From positions 6,710,931 to 6,730,012 of the forward strand of contig NC_091559.1 in NCBI RefSeq assembly GCF_042767895.1: DNA of 19,082 nucleotides, in the 5' to 3' direction. Position 1 is the stretch's first letter, and each line of letters begins with the position of its first letter. Both the position numbers and the translations under genes were made by a program. This document shows, piece after piece, positions 18,602 to 19,082 of this stretch. The DNA comes from Penaeus vannamei (lineage: Eukaryota > Arthropoda > Malacostraca > Decapoda > Penaeidae). A model generated the notes under the pieces. It worked only from the letters and a program-made list of their open reading frames with translations. It searched no databases and was not told the origin of the DNA.

Positions 18602-18707
18602 ACCTCGTAGGCTCAACATTCTCCCTTACCTCGTAGGCTCAACATTCTCCCTTACCTCGTAGGCTCAACATTCTCCCTTACCTCGTAGGCTCAACATTCA
18701 CGAGGAA
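18602..18707. repeat. Four tandem copies of the exon 1 donor (26-bp unit)
   Basis: CTCGTAGGCTCAACATTC plus TCCCTTAC repeats four times with an exact 26-bp period. The rightmost copy spans the end of exon 1 and its donor; the others lie in the intron. Donor GT dinucleotides fall at 18681-18680, 18655-18654, 18629-18628 and 18603-18602. Confidence 0.97.
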
Positions 18708-18886
18708 ACCCATGTCATCCGTGCCATAGATGTTGAAAAAGGACTCGAGACCGTAGTTCGTGACAATGAATTTCGCTGAAGCCGAGTCACCCGGTTTGGC
18801 CGAGAGATCCTGCAGGGAAGCCCACACCTCCACGCTCGTCTCCACTGGGGTTATCAGCACGGGCATCATCCGGGTGAACATGTTGC
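18682..18886 (-). CDS. Exon 1 (first in window): first half of Ig-like domain, extracellular multidomain protein
   Basis: The exon is read right to left. The acceptor is a CGCAG in plus-strand 18887-18891 and the donor is AG|GTAAGG (GT at 18681-18680). It enters in phase 1 and leaves in phase 2, encoding 67 whole residues; the split codon AG+G gives Arg with exon 2. The peptide contains ITPVETSVEVWA, then AKPGDSASAKFIVTNYG, then GTDDMGFLVNVEPT, alternating hydrophobic beta strands of an Ig-like sandwich. The PGD...F.VTNYG pattern is common in Ig-like repeats of extracellular proteins, and VWA7/hemicentin-like proteins carry such a domain near their C-terminus (recalled, not searched). Reading past this donor meets an in-frame TAA at once, so only this exon-proximal donor keeps the frame. 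Upstream exons lie off the right edge. The exon call is firm; the family name is tentative. Confidence 0.88.
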
Positions 18887-19082
18887 CTGCGAATGGGTGA
18901 TGTTCGTGTGAATGAATGTGTATGTGCTTGCGTGATTTAAGACGTAGAAAAAGAGAGGGATAGAGAAAGGAATAAATATATATTAGAAAGCATAGAGTTA
19001 ATCCATGAGTATACACACACACGCGCGAGCACACACACACATACACACAAACACACAAACACACACACACACACACACGCTC
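18887..19082. repeat. Upstream intron fragment with (AC)n at the window edge
   Basis: Intron upstream of exon 1. From about 19012 it becomes ACACACAC interrupted by CGCGCGAG and ACAAACAC. No exon was recognised between the exon 1 acceptor and the edge. Confidence 0.85.

Overview
This is a eukaryotic window, most likely from a decapod crustacean and probably a penaeid shrimp. Very dense micro- and minisatellites (about 60 percent of the bases by my rough reckoning), AT-rich introns, small exons and MITE-like elements all fit. The species call is inference; no similarity search was possible.

One gene is visible, on the minus strand, running from the right edge to the left. I can place ten coding exons: 18682-18886, 18021-18183, 16084-16210, 15408-15593, 13814-13956, 12000-12135, 7995-8101, 4315-4516, 1627-1706 and 464-655. 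Each internal boundary has an AG acceptor and a GT donor. The phases join without conflict (1-2, 2-0, 0-1, 1-1, 1-0, 0-1, 1-0, 0-1, 1-0, 0-stop) and give about 512 residues. The 5' part of the gene lies beyond the right edge.

The product looks like the C-terminal half of a secreted or surface multidomain protein. In order it has an Ig-like beta-sandwich (residues 1-122), a cysteine-containing domain with a Cys-Cys pair and a VDGVGNVGKC motif (123-227), and three fibronectin type III (FN3)-like domains (228-320, 321-423, 424-509). Each of these five domains is encoded by a pair of exons. The second and third FN3-like domains are sister copies. The layout recalls animal VWA7/hemicentin-like proteins, but this is from memory and the N-terminal domains are not in view.

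Between the exons the introns are filled with tandem arrays: a 32-bp array (1895-4112), a 30-bp array (4520-5180), a pyrimidine-rich array (5630-7970), a 90-bp array (8341-8700), a 25-bp array (9512-11290), a G-rich array (12136-12950), 40-bp and 203-bp duplications (13038-13370), a ~23-bp array (14750-15370) and a ~40-bp A-rich array (17157-18010). A 245-bp MITE-like element with 37-bp inverted repeats (13969-14213) ends 12 nt from a 3' splice site.

The most unusual pattern is that several tandem duplications start exactly at 5' splice sites or at the last codons of exons. Exon 1 has four copies of its donor, exon 8 has two donors in the same phase, exon 2's intron start has seeded about 20 copies, and exon 10's last codons are present three times.
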